Below are positions 49,692 through 58,391 of a stretch of 64,000 bases of DNA, one piece after another (position 1 is the first letter of the stretch; each line of letters starts with the position of its first letter). The notes below the pieces were generated by a model. It saw only the letters and a program-made list of their open reading frames with translations. It was not told the origin of the DNA and ran no database searches. The stretch is taken from contig NZ_SIHX01000002.1 of NCBI RefSeq assembly GCF_004320525.1, positions 372,001-436,000 on the forward strand. The letters are read 5' to 3'. The translations under genes and the position numbers were made by a program. The stretch is from Arthrobacter sp. S39. GTDB taxonomy: Bacteria; Actinomycetota; Actinomycetes; Actinomycetales; Micrococcaceae.

Positions 49692-50867
49692 CTACTCCTT
49701 GCCGAGCCCCGCAGCCGAGGTCTTCTCCCCGGTGACCTCGTTGAGGGCGGTGAGGTCGAAGATGCCGTTGATGTCCGCCTGCTTGGTGGTGCCGGCCTCG
49801 ACGCCATCCTTCAGCAGCTTGGGGTAGGTGCCGGCCAGCGGATCCACGGTGAACACAATGTTCTTCAGGGATCTGTCGATCACGTCGGCCTTCAGCTCGG
49901 CTCCGGCGGCTTCCTTCAGCGCGGCGTTGATGACCTTGGCCTTCTCATCGGCGGCGGCGCTGTTCAGCCACTCCACGGACTTCACGTGCCCCTTGAGCAG
50001 GGCCTTGACGGTGTCCGGGTGCTCTGCCGCAAACGTCTTGCTCACGATCAGGATGGTGGTGGGGAACTCGCCGGCCTTGCCGGACAGCGACCCGTCCCAG
50101 AGGTCCTTTTCGTCCACGAGGACCTTCGCGCCGGCTGTCAGCACCAGACGGGAGGCCCAGGGCTCGGGCAGCCACGCGCCGTCGAGCTTGCCGTCCTGGA
50201 ACAGTTTCAGGGTCTGGGCGTTTTCGGTCGGGTTGATGGCGACGTCGCCGCTGCCGTCAACGTTGGTCTTGTAGCCCTGCGTGGCGAGCCACGCGCGGAG
50301 CGCTACGTCCTGCGTGCCGCCGAGCTGCGGCGAGGCGAGCGTCTTGCCCTTGAGGTCCGCGGCGGAGGTGATTTCCGGGCGGACCACCAGCTGCGCACCG
50401 CCGGCTGCGGCGCCGGCGATGATGTTGACCGACTCACCGCCGCTCTTGACGAAGGAGTTGATGGCCGGGTTCGGGCCGATGTACGTGGCGTCGATGGCGC
50501 CGGCGTTCAGGGCCTCGATGGCGGCGGGTCCGGCGTTGAAGACCTGCGTGGTGAGCTTGGTGTCGCCGAGTTCCTTGGCGATGTACCCCTGGCTGACGCC
50601 CACCAGCGCGGGGGCGTGGGTGACGTTGCCGAAGTAGCCGAGCTTGAGCTCCGCGGCGGGGTTGCCGGCGGGCGCGGCGGCTTCGGCCGAGGCGGTGCTC
50701 GATGAGTTGTTGGAGACGGCTGATGCCACGGCCACGCCGCCGCCGATCAGGGCCAGGATGCCGGCCACGATGCCGATCTTCAGGCCGAGCGGGCGCTTGG
50801 GCGTGGCGGACTGGCCGGCCACAATGCGGGTGGAGTTCTGCGGACTGTTGTCCTGCGGTGTTGTCAC
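49692..50867 (-). CDS. Aliphatic sulfonate-type (SsuA/NMT1-like) ABC substrate-binding protein
   Basis: This 391-aa protein has an N-terminal hydrophobic signal or anchor (LGLKIGIVAGILALIGGG, no lipobox Cys) then the SsuA/TauA-like fold: KLGYFGNVTHAPALVGVSQGY, ALNAGAIDATYIGPNPAINSFVKSGGE, DLKGKTLASPQLGGTQDVALRAWL and GAWLPEPWASRLV. It should bind sulfonates or another small anion for import. GTG 50867 has AAAGGAA 5 nt upstream. No permease or ATPase gene is next to it (LapA-domain gene and HAD gene flank it), so it appears as an orphan binding protein in this window. Confidence 0.84.
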   Translation of the reverse strand: MTTPQDNSPQNSTRIVAGQSATPKRPLGLKIGIVAGILALIGGGVAVASAVSNNSSSTASAEAAAPAGNPAAELKLGYFGNVTHAPALVGVSQGYIAKELGDTKLTTQVFNAGPAAIEALNAGAIDATYIGPNPAINSFVKSGGESVNIIAGAAAGGAQLVVRPEITSAADLKGKTLASPQLGGTQDVALRAWLATQGYKTNVDGSGDVAINPTENAQTLKLFQDGKLDGAWLPEPWASRLVLTAGAKVLVDEKDLWDGSLSGKAGEFPTTILIVSKTFAAEHPDTVKALLKGHVKSVEWLNSAAADEKAKVINAALKEAAGAELKADVIDRSLKNIVFTVDPLAGTYPKLLKDGVEAGTTKQADINGIFDLTALNEVTGEKTSAAGLGKE

Positions 50868-51057
50868 GGGGATTCCTTTGTTGGGGCGGGTACTGGAGAT
50901 GAGATTACGGACGGCCCCCCAGCGCCACAACGGGTCAGGACACGGACGTTCACCGGACGTCGCGGACGCTCAACAGAACGTAGCCCGGCGTCAAAAAACG
51001 TCGCGGGAAGACTTCAAGCAGCAGGGTCCGGCGCCTTCTGGCGGCGATCAACGCACG

Positions 51058-51063
51058 TAGACT
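51058..51063 (+). promoter_or_regulatory. -10 element, leaderless start of the HAD gene
   Basis: TAGACT is followed by GGCAGG and ATG 51070. The 6-nt spacing predicts transcription from the start codon itself. Confidence 0.4.
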
Positions 51064-51069
51064 GGCAGG

Positions 51070-51888
51070 ATGCGGCTGGTAGCAAGTGACATTGACGGAA
51101 CGATTCTTGGGCACGACGGAAAGATCAGCGACCGCACCGTCCGGGCCTTCCACGCCTGCCGGGAGGCCGGCGTCGAACTCGTTTTTGTCACCGGGCGCCC
51201 GCCGCGCTGGCTGCACCCGCTCGAAGAACAGTTGGGCCACACCGGCACGGTCATCTGCTCCAACGGGGCCGTGGTCTGGGACCTGGAGGACAACCGGCTG
51301 GTGTCCGCGCGGGCACTCAGCATCGATGCGGTCCTGGAGATCCGCCGGATCATTAAGGAGTTGCGCCCCGCCGCGCTCTTCGCCGCAGAAACCCTGACCG
51401 GCTTCCACCTGGAGCCCGGCTTCATCGAGAACGGCTCCAGCGAACTGCTGGCCGAATTCACGCCCGCGCCGCTCGCCGACACCCTCACCCCGGACGACGC
51501 CGTGGTTAAGTTCCTCGCGATCGTCCGCGAAGGCACCCCTGACAGCTTCCTGGCCGAGGTGAAACCCGCCGTCGAGCACCTGGCCGCCGCCACCCACTCG
51601 TCACCCGGGGTCTCCATGCTGGAGCTGTCCCTGCCTGGCGTCAACAAAGCCGTCACCCTCGCCGAATACGCCAAGTCCCTGGGCATCAACGCCGCCGACG
51701 TGGTGGCCTTCGGGGACATGCCCAACGACATCGAAATGCTCCGCTGGGCCGGCCACGGCTACGCGATGGCCAGCGGCCACCCGGAGGCGATCCTCGCCGC
51801 GGGCCAGCAGGCGCCGCATTTCGACGACGACGGCGTGGCCCAGGTCCTCGAGGCCAGGCTGGCGTCCCTTGGGGTAAAGCTTTCCTAG
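51070..51888 (+). CDS. HAD-IIB (Cof-type) phosphatase
   Basis: This 272-aa hydrolase has motif I VASDIDGTI (nucleophile Asp), motif II FVTGRPPRW, the cap domain and motifs III/IV with NKAVTLAEYAKSLGI and VVAFGDMPNDIEML. Cof-type enzymes dephosphorylate sugar phosphates, nucleotides or cofactors such as FMN. The substrate cannot be read. It is divergent from the sulfonate-type binding protein gene. Confidence 0.88.
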   Translation: MRLVASDIDGTILGHDGKISDRTVRAFHACREAGVELVFVTGRPPRWLHPLEEQLGHTGTVICSNGAVVWDLEDNRLVSARALSIDAVLEIRRIIKELRPAALFAAETLTGFHLEPGFIENGSSELLAEFTPAPLADTLTPDDAVVKFLAIVREGTPDSFLAEVKPAVEHLAAATHSSPGVSMLELSLPGVNKAVTLAEYAKSLGINAADVVAFGDMPNDIEMLRWAGHGYAMASGHPEAILAAGQQAPHFDDDGVAQVLEARLASLGVKLS

Positions 51889-51980
51889 TCCAGCGGCCCA
51901 TCAGCTGGCGCTCACCTGACGTTTACCTTGCCGCCCTACCGTGGGCAGTGGACAACCGATCCGCGGCTCAAGGGGACATC

Positions 51981-52226
51981 ATGGCAAGGAACGTCAAGCA
52001 CGATGCGGCCGAGGCGCCGCTGCGCCCGGCGGTACCGGCGGCCCACTGGAAGAAGCTGAAGCAGGGCGACCGTGTCCTGGTCCGCCTCACGCCCGGGTTC
52101 GAAACCGGCGGCGTCGTGGACGCCATCACGTGGGACCACTCGGCCATCTGGGTGGACCTCGACGGCGGCCGCGGCCGCACACTGCTGCACTGCAGTGACG
52201 GGGTTGAGGTTGTGCTCCGGGAGTAG
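51981..52226 (+). CDS. Small basic-rich protein of unknown function
   Basis: This 81-aa protein has AAGGGGA 4 nt before ATG 51981. It is soluble, with KKLKQGDRVLVRLTPG and GVVDAITWDHSAIWVDLDGG, a beta-rich pattern that suggests an SH3-like small barrel. I do not recognise a named family. It lies 16 nt upstream of the GDPD gene, which has its own probable leaderless start. Confidence 0.65.
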   Translation: MARNVKHDAAEAPLRPAVPAAHWKKLKQGDRVLVRLTPGFETGGVVDAITWDHSAIWVDLDGGRGRTLLHCSDGVEVVLRE

Positions 52227-52230
52227 GCGG

Positions 52231-52236
52231 TACGCT
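52231..52236 (+). promoter_or_regulatory. -10 element, leaderless start of the GDPD gene
   Basis: TACGCT is followed by 6 nt and GTG 52243, the same arrangement as at several other genes here. Confidence 0.4.
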
Positions 52237-52242
52237 CGCACT

Positions 52243-53034
52243 GTGACTGCACCCTCGCCGTTCCTGCTCAACGCCGGCCGTCCCGTGGCCCTGGCCCATC
52301 GCGGCTTCTCGCGCGAGGGGCTCGAGAATTCGATGGCCGCGTTCCGCGCCGCCGTCGACCTCGGCTACCGGTACCTGGAAACCGATGTGCACACTACGTC
52401 CGACGGCGTCCTGGTTCTCTTCCATGACGAGACGCTGGACAGGGTGACCGACGGCGTCGGCCGGATTTCCGAACTCACCGCCGCCGAGGTTGCTGTGGCG
52501 CGGATCGGCGGGGGCGAGCCGGTGCCGCTGTTCGATGAGCTGGTGGCCGCGTTCCCCGGCATCCGGCTGAACCTGGACGTGAAGGACTGGAACTCGGTAC
52601 GCAGCCTCGCCGCCGCCGTCGAACGGCACGGCCTCCATGACCAAGTGCTGGTGGCCAGTTTTTCGGACCGCCGACGCCGGGCCGTGCTGAAGCTGCTCAG
52701 CCGCCCCGTTGCATCGTCGGCCGGGATCGCCACGAACACGCTCTTTTTCCTGTTGCGGCCACTGCCGCCCGCCTGGCTGAGGCGGCTGCTCCGGGCCCCG
52801 CTGAAAGATGTCCAGGCCCTGCAGGTCCCGGTCAGATATGGCGGGTTCCGGGTGGTCACGGCCGGCTATGTCGGGCGGGCGAACGCCCTGGGCCTGAAGG
52901 TGCACGTGTGGACCATCAACGACCCCGCCGAAATGCGAAGGCTGCTGGATCTGGGCGTGGACGGGATCGTCACCGACCGGGCGGACCTCCTCAAACAGGT
53001 CCTGCTGGAACGCGGGGAGTGGCCGGACAACTAG
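52243..53034 (+). CDS. Glycerophosphodiester phosphodiesterase
   Basis: This 263-aa GDPD-family enzyme has LAHRGFSREGLENSMAAF (catalytic His and the ENS motif), YLETDVHTTSDGVLVLFHDETLDRVTDG (metal and catalytic residues) and a late VHVWTINDPAEMRRLLDLGVDGIVTD. It hydrolyses glycerophosphodiesters to glycerol-3-phosphate and alcohol, supplying phosphate and carbon from lipid head groups. No signal peptide, so it is cytoplasmic. Confidence 0.92.
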   Translation: MTAPSPFLLNAGRPVALAHRGFSREGLENSMAAFRAAVDLGYRYLETDVHTTSDGVLVLFHDETLDRVTDGVGRISELTAAEVAVARIGGGEPVPLFDELVAAFPGIRLNLDVKDWNSVRSLAAAVERHGLHDQVLVASFSDRRRRAVLKLLSRPVASSAGIATNTLFFLLRPLPPAWLRRLLRAPLKDVQALQVPVRYGGFRVVTAGYVGRANALGLKVHVWTINDPAEMRRLLDLGVDGIVTDRADLLKQVLLERGEWPDN

Positions 53035-53059
53035 GTCCGGCTCCGCCGAAACGCAAGGG

Positions 53060-53362
53060 TCAGCTGCGGCCCAAGTCTGTAGACGGATCCTCGTCGCCTT
53101 CGCCCGGATCGGCGCGGAGGGCATCCGGGTCGCCGTCGGGCAGGCCGGCCGGACCGGGAACGTCGCGGGGCACGTCCCCGGCGTCGCTCTCCTTCTCCGC
53201 TGCCATCGCGTTGGATCCTTCACTGATGGACGAATGGACCTCGACGTCGCTGTTTGGATCCGTTGGTTCCGGAACCCGCGCGTTCTCCGTGGGCGATGAT
53301 GTTCCCGCCAGGTCCTCCATGGCGTTTTCCGCTGCCTTGCCGATGCTGTCGCCAATGCCCAT
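53060..53362 (-). CDS. Small acidic disordered protein
   Basis: This 100-aa protein has AGAAGGAG 7 nt before ATG 53362. The N-terminus MGIGDSIGKAAENAMEDLAG is a short amphipathic helix like those that open CsbD-like or stress-associated proteins. The rest is rich in Asp, Glu, Pro and Gly and probably disordered (DVPRDVPGPAGLPDGDPDA). The function is unknown. It is divergent from the small protein at 53492. Confidence 0.7.
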   Translation of the reverse strand: MGIGDSIGKAAENAMEDLAGTSSPTENARVPEPTDPNSDVEVHSSISEGSNAMAAEKESDAGDVPRDVPGPAGLPDGDPDALRADPGEGDEDPSTDLGRS

Positions 53363-53491
53363 GTGAGTGCTCCTTCTGGCCGGGGGACGCAGGTTCTGCT
53401 GTCCCGTTACCCTTCCAGAATTATCAGCATGCTTACAATTAGTCCAGAGCTGAGGGAGTGGCCGCAGCCTGTCCAGGAAGGAACCAGCACC

Positions 53492-53719
53492 ATGAGCAGC
53501 TACCATCCGGAAAATGATCCCGCCAATCCTGACAGGCCCGGTGGAAAGACCGATGCCGGAACTGATCGGGCGCGCACGGCCAAGGATTCAGCGGATACGG
53601 CCAACCCTGATCCGCTCGAGGGAAACATCACCGGCCTGGAGCCGGGTGGGGGAGTCCCGCCCGGGGAAACCCCGCCGGCGGAAGACCAAATGAGCGGGGA
53701 CCAGGGGCACAGCGAGTAG
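53492..53719 (+). CDS. Small Pro/Gly-rich protein (DUF6480-like)
   Basis: This 75-aa protein has AGGAAGGA 8 nt before ATG 53492. It is hydrophilic and disordered, ending with NITGLEPGGGVPPGETPPAE, a phrase I associate with the DUF6480 family of actinobacterial small proteins. Its role is unknown. A hairpin follows its stop. Confidence 0.65.
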   Translation: MSSYHPENDPANPDRPGGKTDAGTDRARTAKDSADTANPDPLEGNITGLEPGGGVPPGETPPAEDQMSGDQGHSE

Positions 53720-53723
53720 TTGT

Positions 53724-53762
53724 TGTTGAGCTTGCCGGAACCATGTTTCGGCAAGCTCGACA
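53724..53762. terminator. Hairpin between convergent genes, REP-like
   Basis: TGTTGAGCTTGCCGGAA and TTTCGGCAAGCTCGACA form a stem of about 17 bp with G-T wobble pairs. It lies 5 nt after the small plus-strand gene and just downstream of the minus-strand EAL gene. The CGGCAAGCTCGA arm resembles the REP-like sequence at 8067. Confidence 0.7.
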
Positions 53763-53770
53763 CCAAGGCG

Positions 53771-54835
53771 TCAGCGCTTGTTGGCTCTGCCTGCCGCGCC
53801 CTGGCCAACGTTCGCCGGATCGGAGAGGTGCCGGATGATGCCGTCCGGATCCTTTGCCGTGTTCCAGGCCGCCCATTCTTCGGGCCGCACGGAAGGCCTG
53901 CCAAGCAGGTAACCCTGGCCTGCGCTGATGCCAAGATCCGTCAGAACCTGGAGCTCCTGGCGCGTTTCCACGCCTTCGGCCACCAGTTCAGTGCCGATCT
54001 GCTCGGCGAAGTCCACCATGCAGGCTGCCAGCGCCTGCTGTGTTGGATCAACGTCCACGCCGCTGATGATATCCCGCCCCAGTTTGATGAAATCGGGGCG
54101 CAGATGCACCATCCGGCTCAGCGCGCCGGCGCCGGAGTATGAGTCGTCGATGGCAATGCGCAGGCCCCGCTCGCGCAGCGGAGTAATTGCGGAAATGAAA
54201 TGCGGGTATTCATCATCCGGAATTCCCTCGGTCAATTCGAGCACAATCCGGTTGACCGGCAAATCGATGTGGTCGAACAATTCGGGCAGCCGCGGGTCAA
54301 TGCAGGACGTCGGTGAGACGTTCAGGGAAACGTAGAGATGTGGCGGGAGGTTTGCGGCCGCGTCCGCAGCGGAGCCCAGCGCTGAGAATTCCAGGTTGGC
54401 TCCCAGCCCTACTGATGCAGCCTCGGCAAACCACAGTTCGGCGCCGGCGCCGTCGTCACTGACGAACCGTGAGAGCGCCTCCACCCCCACCACGCTCTTG
54501 CTCGCCAGGCCGTAGATCGGCTGGAACGCGGTCATCAGCATCCGGCTCTCCAGCAGGGCGCTGATCCTGGACAGGCTGCGGATGGCATCCAGGCGTTCAA
54601 GCAGCTGCGGCGGCATGGCATCCCGCGGGAACGCCGCGCGGGCAGTGTCCGGGGTTCCGCTCTCCAGGCTGTCCTGTTGCCGGTTCTCCAGCAGGTGTTC
54701 CAGGAGCGCCCGTTCAGGTACTCCCGGGTTTTCGTCCAGGCGGTCGCTAAGACGCTGACGTGTGGCTGCCTGGGCGGGGTCGGACCCCGCCAGGACAGCC
54801 GCAATTACTCCCCAAGCCTGCACTCGAACCGACAT
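53771..54835 (-). CDS. EAL-domain protein (c-di-GMP phosphodiesterase-like)
   Basis: This 354-aa protein has a helical N-terminus (1-95) and an EAL domain (about 98-330). Present are GVEALSR (Glu119), LNVSPTS, VLELTE, the paired Asp in IDDSYSG (230-235), KLGRD with Lys251 and AEGVET. The canonical loop 6 DDFGTG is altered to DDSYSG, so hydrolysis of c-di-GMP to pGpG is plausible but not certain; it may be a c-di-GMP sensor. No membrane segment. It follows the GGDEF-EAL gene by 173 nt on the same strand. Confidence 0.85.
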   Translation of the reverse strand: MSVRVQAWGVIAAVLAGSDPAQAATRQRLSDRLDENPGVPERALLEHLLENRQQDSLESGTPDTARAAFPRDAMPPQLLERLDAIRSLSRISALLESRMLMTAFQPIYGLASKSVVGVEALSRFVSDDGAGAELWFAEAASVGLGANLEFSALGSAADAAANLPPHLYVSLNVSPTSCIDPRLPELFDHIDLPVNRIVLELTEGIPDDEYPHFISAITPLRERGLRIAIDDSYSGAGALSRMVHLRPDFIKLGRDIISGVDVDPTQQALAACMVDFAEQIGTELVAEGVETRQELQVLTDLGISAGQGYLLGRPSVRPEEWAAWNTAKDPDGIIRHLSDPANVGQGAAGRANKR

Positions 54836-55008
54836 TAACTACGCCCCCAGTTGACGAAGTAATGACCCGTTGGCCCCGTAATTGTTCAATTTCCAGAAAC
54901 CTTTGGAATCAGCAACTTCTGATTAAATCCGATCTCCCGCGCGGTGTAATTCTGACACCGCATCATGATCGTATATCGGGCAGGGCAAAAGTACAGCCCT
55001 TTTCGCCA

Positions 55009-56550
55009 CTATGGCCCTATATTCCCAGCTGGGAAGGCCGCAGCCACCAGTGCCGGGATATCGTCCGCGGGCAGGGGTTTACTGAAGAAATAGCCCTGTG
55101 CGCTCAGGCACCCGAGGGTCCTCAGATGCTCTGCCTGTTCGGCGGTTTCAACACCCTCCCACACGGCTTCCAGCCCGCACGCCCGCACCAGCTGCAGGAC
55201 GGCGGCCACCAGGGCGGGCTGGTTGGGATCAGTGCCCAGCCCGACGATGAGGGAGCGGTCCACCTTCACGCGGTCCACCGGGAGCCGTCGGAGGTAGCTG
55301 ATGGATGAATAGCCGGTCCCGAAATCGTCGATCTCGATCCCGACCCCCAGGCCGCGCAACCCGCCCAGTGAATAGCGGTCCAGGTCGTTGCCCTTCACGA
55401 TGGCCATCTCGGTGAGCTCCAGGACCACCTGTTCGGGCCGGACGCCCGTCTCCTTGAGCACGCCCCGGACATCCTCGATGAACTGGAGGCTCTGCAGGTC
55501 GGTGGCTGAGATGTTGATCCGCACCGAGAACGCGCTGTCCACTGCGTCCTCGTCCACCCACCGGCGCAGCTGCTCCACGGCGGTTGTGAGGACCCAGCGG
55601 CCAAGCTCGGAGATCAGCCCGGCCTCTTCGGCCAGTGGGATGAATTCATCTGGCATGATCCGGCCCCGGGAGGGATGGTTCCACCGGATCAGCGCCTCGA
55701 CGCCTTCGACCCGGCCGGTGGCCAATTCCACCACGGGCTGGTAGTTGAGGACCAGGCCCTCGCCCTTAAGTGCGGACCGGAGGTCGTCCAGCAGCTGGCT
55801 GCGGAGCCGGCGCACCAGCAAGAGCCCTGGCTCGAAGATGTGAAGCCGGTTCAGGCCCTCGGCCTTGGAGGCGTACATGGCGACGTCTGCCTGCATCAGC
55901 ATTTCTTCGGGCCCCTGCCCGGCATCCCCGACGCTCAGCCCGACACTTGCCCCGCAGCGGATGCTCCGGTCGGGCAGCTCGATGGGTTCCTTGAGCGCGG
56001 CCAGGATCCGCTGCCCGACGACGGCGGCCTGGTCGGCTCCGGTGGCGGGCATCACGATGGCGAACTCGTCGCCGCCCAGCCGGGCAACAACGTCGGTGGC
56101 CCGGACGGCGCCCCGGATGCGGTCCGCCACCGTGATCAGGACCTTGTCCCCGGCCGTGTGGCCCTGGGTGTCGTTGATGGACTTGAACGCGTCCAGGTCC
56201 AGCAGGAGGATGACAGGCGGCAGGGTGTCGCGCGCCCCGTCAGACTGCGCCGACTTCAGCGCGGTGAGCAGCGCCGAACGGTTGGCCAGCCCAGTGAGCG
56301 GGTCCTGCATGGCCATTTTCTGCATTTCCAGGTGCGCCTCATGCAGGAGTTTTGTCCTGACTTCCACCCGCTGTTCAAGTTCTTCGTAGATGATCTGCAG
56401 GTCCTCGGCGAGGAGGTTGGTTCCCATGATGATGGCATCGAGTTCGTCCCGTGCGGGGGACACTTCAATCCTCGAATTCAGGTCGCCGGAGGCCAGCCGG
56501 ACGATGCCCTCCAGCAGCTGCGAAAGCCTGGGGTCATTGTCAGCGAACAC
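55009..56550 (-). CDS. HAMP-GGDEF-EAL bifunctional c-di-GMP enzyme
   Basis: This 513-aa cytosolic protein has a HAMP-like start (about 12-52), a coiled-coil linker (50-80), a GGDEF domain with intact GGDEF (159-163) and inhibitory I-site RATD (150-153), and an EAL domain with EAL at 285-287, ITEM-type LELTEM, DDFGTG (408-413) and EGVET. All residues for synthesis and breakdown of c-di-GMP are visible. GTG 56550 has AAGGAG 8 nt upstream; it follows the kinase gene by 21 nt and is likely co-transcribed with it. Confidence 0.92.
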   Translation of the reverse strand: MFADNDPRLSQLLEGIVRLASGDLNSRIEVSPARDELDAIIMGTNLLAEDLQIIYEELEQRVEVRTKLLHEAHLEMQKMAMQDPLTGLANRSALLTALKSAQSDGARDTLPPVILLLDLDAFKSINDTQGHTAGDKVLITVADRIRGAVRATDVVARLGGDEFAIVMPATGADQAAVVGQRILAALKEPIELPDRSIRCGASVGLSVGDAGQGPEEMLMQADVAMYASKAEGLNRLHIFEPGLLLVRRLRSQLLDDLRSALKGEGLVLNYQPVVELATGRVEGVEALIRWNHPSRGRIMPDEFIPLAEEAGLISELGRWVLTTAVEQLRRWVDEDAVDSAFSVRINISATDLQSLQFIEDVRGVLKETGVRPEQVVLELTEMAIVKGNDLDRYSLGGLRGLGVGIEIDDFGTGYSSISYLRRLPVDRVKVDRSLIVGLGTDPNQPALVAAVLQLVRACGLEAVWEGVETAEQAEHLRTLGCLSAQGYFFSKPLPADDIPALVAAAFPAGNIGP

Positions 56551-56571
56551 CTGGACTGCTCCTTCCGGCGA

Positions 56572-58212
56572 TCAGCTTGCCGGGGACGCGTCGGTGCCCA
56601 GCGGCAGGGTCACGGTGACGGTGGTGCCGGCTCCCAGCTCGGAGGCAACATCAATGCGGCCGCCATGCCGGCTCACGATGTCCTTCGTGATGGCCAGACC
56701 CAGTCCGGTGCCCGGGACTGCCCCGGACATTGCGTTGGAGGCGCGGTAGAAGCGGGTAAAGACGTGGGCGATCTCCTCACTGGAAATGCCCATTCCGGTG
56801 TCTGTCACGCGGACCGTGGCCCAGCGCGTGCCGTCCGCGGCGGTGTGGGCGAAGCTGCCCACGTGGATTTTTCCTCCGCCGGGCGTGAACTTGATGGCAT
56901 TCGAGACCAGGTTGGTGAAAACCTGCTGCAGCTGCACCTCATCCCCCATAAGTTCAGGATCCTCCTGCGCGGGTTCCAGCGCTATGGTGACATCCTGCAG
57001 CGTGGCCAGCGGACGGAGGGCGCCGGCGACGATTTCCAGCGTGCGGCCCAGCCGGATCGGCGTCAGGTGCAGCGGGCCTTCCCCGCCGCCGCTGCGGGAA
57101 ACGCTCAGCATGTCCTCGATGAGCATCCGCAGCCGTTCCGTGTTTCGAACCACGATGTCCAGCATCTGGTGGACCTCGGGCGAGACCGGATCGGCGGTGC
57201 TCTCCTGGATCATGTCCAGGTACGCCATGATCGACGTCAGCGGAGTGCGCAGTTCATGGTTGACCGTGGCCAGGAAGTCGGTCTTGGCCTTGTCCAGCTC
57301 CTGCAGCTGCTTGACCACCTGGAGCTGGCTGCTGATCAGGTGGCTTTGGATCAGCCCGTGGGCGGCGTTGCCCGCCACGTGCTGGATGAGTCCCAGTTCG
57401 GCGCGTGACCAGGCCCGGGGGCTGTCCAGCAGCGCGATCCACAAAATACCGAGGGAAGAGTTCCCTTCCCCCATGGGCACTACCACCGACGCTTTCGCGT
57501 GCAGGTCCTCCAACGATTTTGGCAGCCTGATGGAGCCGTCCGAGCCGTCGGTTGTCAGCACTTCTGCCCTGGCCCACAGCTGGTCCGCGGTGGAGCGCGC
57601 GGCGGCTTCGTCTTCAAGCGGGCCGACCGGAAGCGGATCCAGCCCCTGCCGGCTCCACTGGGCGGTAATGGCAGGTACGCGTTCGTCCTCGAACGTGGTC
57701 AGCCAGACGTGGTCGGCGCCGAACGTTTCGCCAAAGCCGGTCACCACGTAGTTGGCGATTTTCTGTGGATCATTGGTTCCACGCACGGCCGCCGAAACCA
57801 GCCGGAGCTGCTCGCGCAGGGCCTCGGCCTCCTGCCGCGCCCGGCTACGCCGTTCCACGAGGTTGATCAGGGCGGTGGCGCGGTGCACCAATTCCTTCGC
57901 CACCGGCGGCTTGGCGATGCAGTCGCGGACGCCCGTACCCTCCATGGCCGCGATCTCCGCGCGGTCGTCCAGGTCCACCAGCACCAGCACGGGCACGCGG
58001 CTTTCCCTGGGGGAGAGGGAACTGTCAACGACCAGGACGGAAGGCTTGCCGCCGTCGAGCACTGAGAACAGGGCCTCGGCATCCTTGGCCGTGTGGACGA
58101 GGTAGCCGGCTGCGCGGAGGGCCTCGGCACTGGACTCGAGCCGGCCGCCGTCGGGATCGGCCACCACAGCTGTGCGTTGCATAGCTGTGACAAAGGGTGT
58201 GTCCGTTGCCAC
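56572..58212 (-). CDS. Hybrid histidine kinase with N-terminal receiver and GAF domains
   Basis: This 546-aa cytosolic kinase has a receiver-like domain (about 12-115, probable phospho-Asp63 in LVVDSSL, Lys in IAKPP), a GAF-like domain (about 130-295), HisKA with His319 in TVNHELRTPLTSI, and a HATPase domain (NLVSNAIKF, DTGMGIS, GTGLGLAI). The N-box asparagine and G boxes are intact. No membrane segment is seen, so it senses an internal signal or another kinase. GTG 58212 has GGGAG 5 nt upstream. It heads the kinase, GGDEF-EAL, EAL cluster, which links phosphorelay to c-di-GMP. Confidence 0.9.
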   Translation of the reverse strand: MATDTPFVTAMQRTAVVADPDGGRLESSAEALRAAGYLVHTAKDAEALFSVLDGGKPSVLVVDSSLSPRESRVPVLVLVDLDDRAEIAAMEGTGVRDCIAKPPVAKELVHRATALINLVERRSRARQEAEALREQLRLVSAAVRGTNDPQKIANYVVTGFGETFGADHVWLTTFEDERVPAITAQWSRQGLDPLPVGPLEDEAAARSTADQLWARAEVLTTDGSDGSIRLPKSLEDLHAKASVVVPMGEGNSSLGILWIALLDSPRAWSRAELGLIQHVAGNAAHGLIQSHLISSQLQVVKQLQELDKAKTDFLATVNHELRTPLTSIMAYLDMIQESTADPVSPEVHQMLDIVVRNTERLRMLIEDMLSVSRSGGGEGPLHLTPIRLGRTLEIVAGALRPLATLQDVTIALEPAQEDPELMGDEVQLQQVFTNLVSNAIKFTPGGGKIHVGSFAHTAADGTRWATVRVTDTGMGISSEEIAHVFTRFYRASNAMSGAVPGTGLGLAITKDIVSRHGGRIDVASELGAGTTVTVTLPLGTDASPAS

Positions 58213-58379
58213 GATGCTCCCTTCGCTCCTAATTGAGTACATTCTAGGGGGACGCGGCGACGCTGCTCCTGTAGCGACGGGCGGAGTATGACGGCGCGAC
58301 GGATGCGGCCGCCGCAGGGGTTATGACGGCCGGCAGCGGCGGCATGACGCCAACGGACGTATTGGTGCCCGTCGGGACA

Positions 58380-58385
58380 TATATT
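58380..58385 (+). promoter_or_regulatory. -10 element, leaderless start of the methyltransferase gene
   Basis: TATATT is followed by TGGACC and GTG 58392, pointing to the GTG as both transcription and translation start. Confidence 0.4.
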
Positions 58386-58391
58386 TGGACC

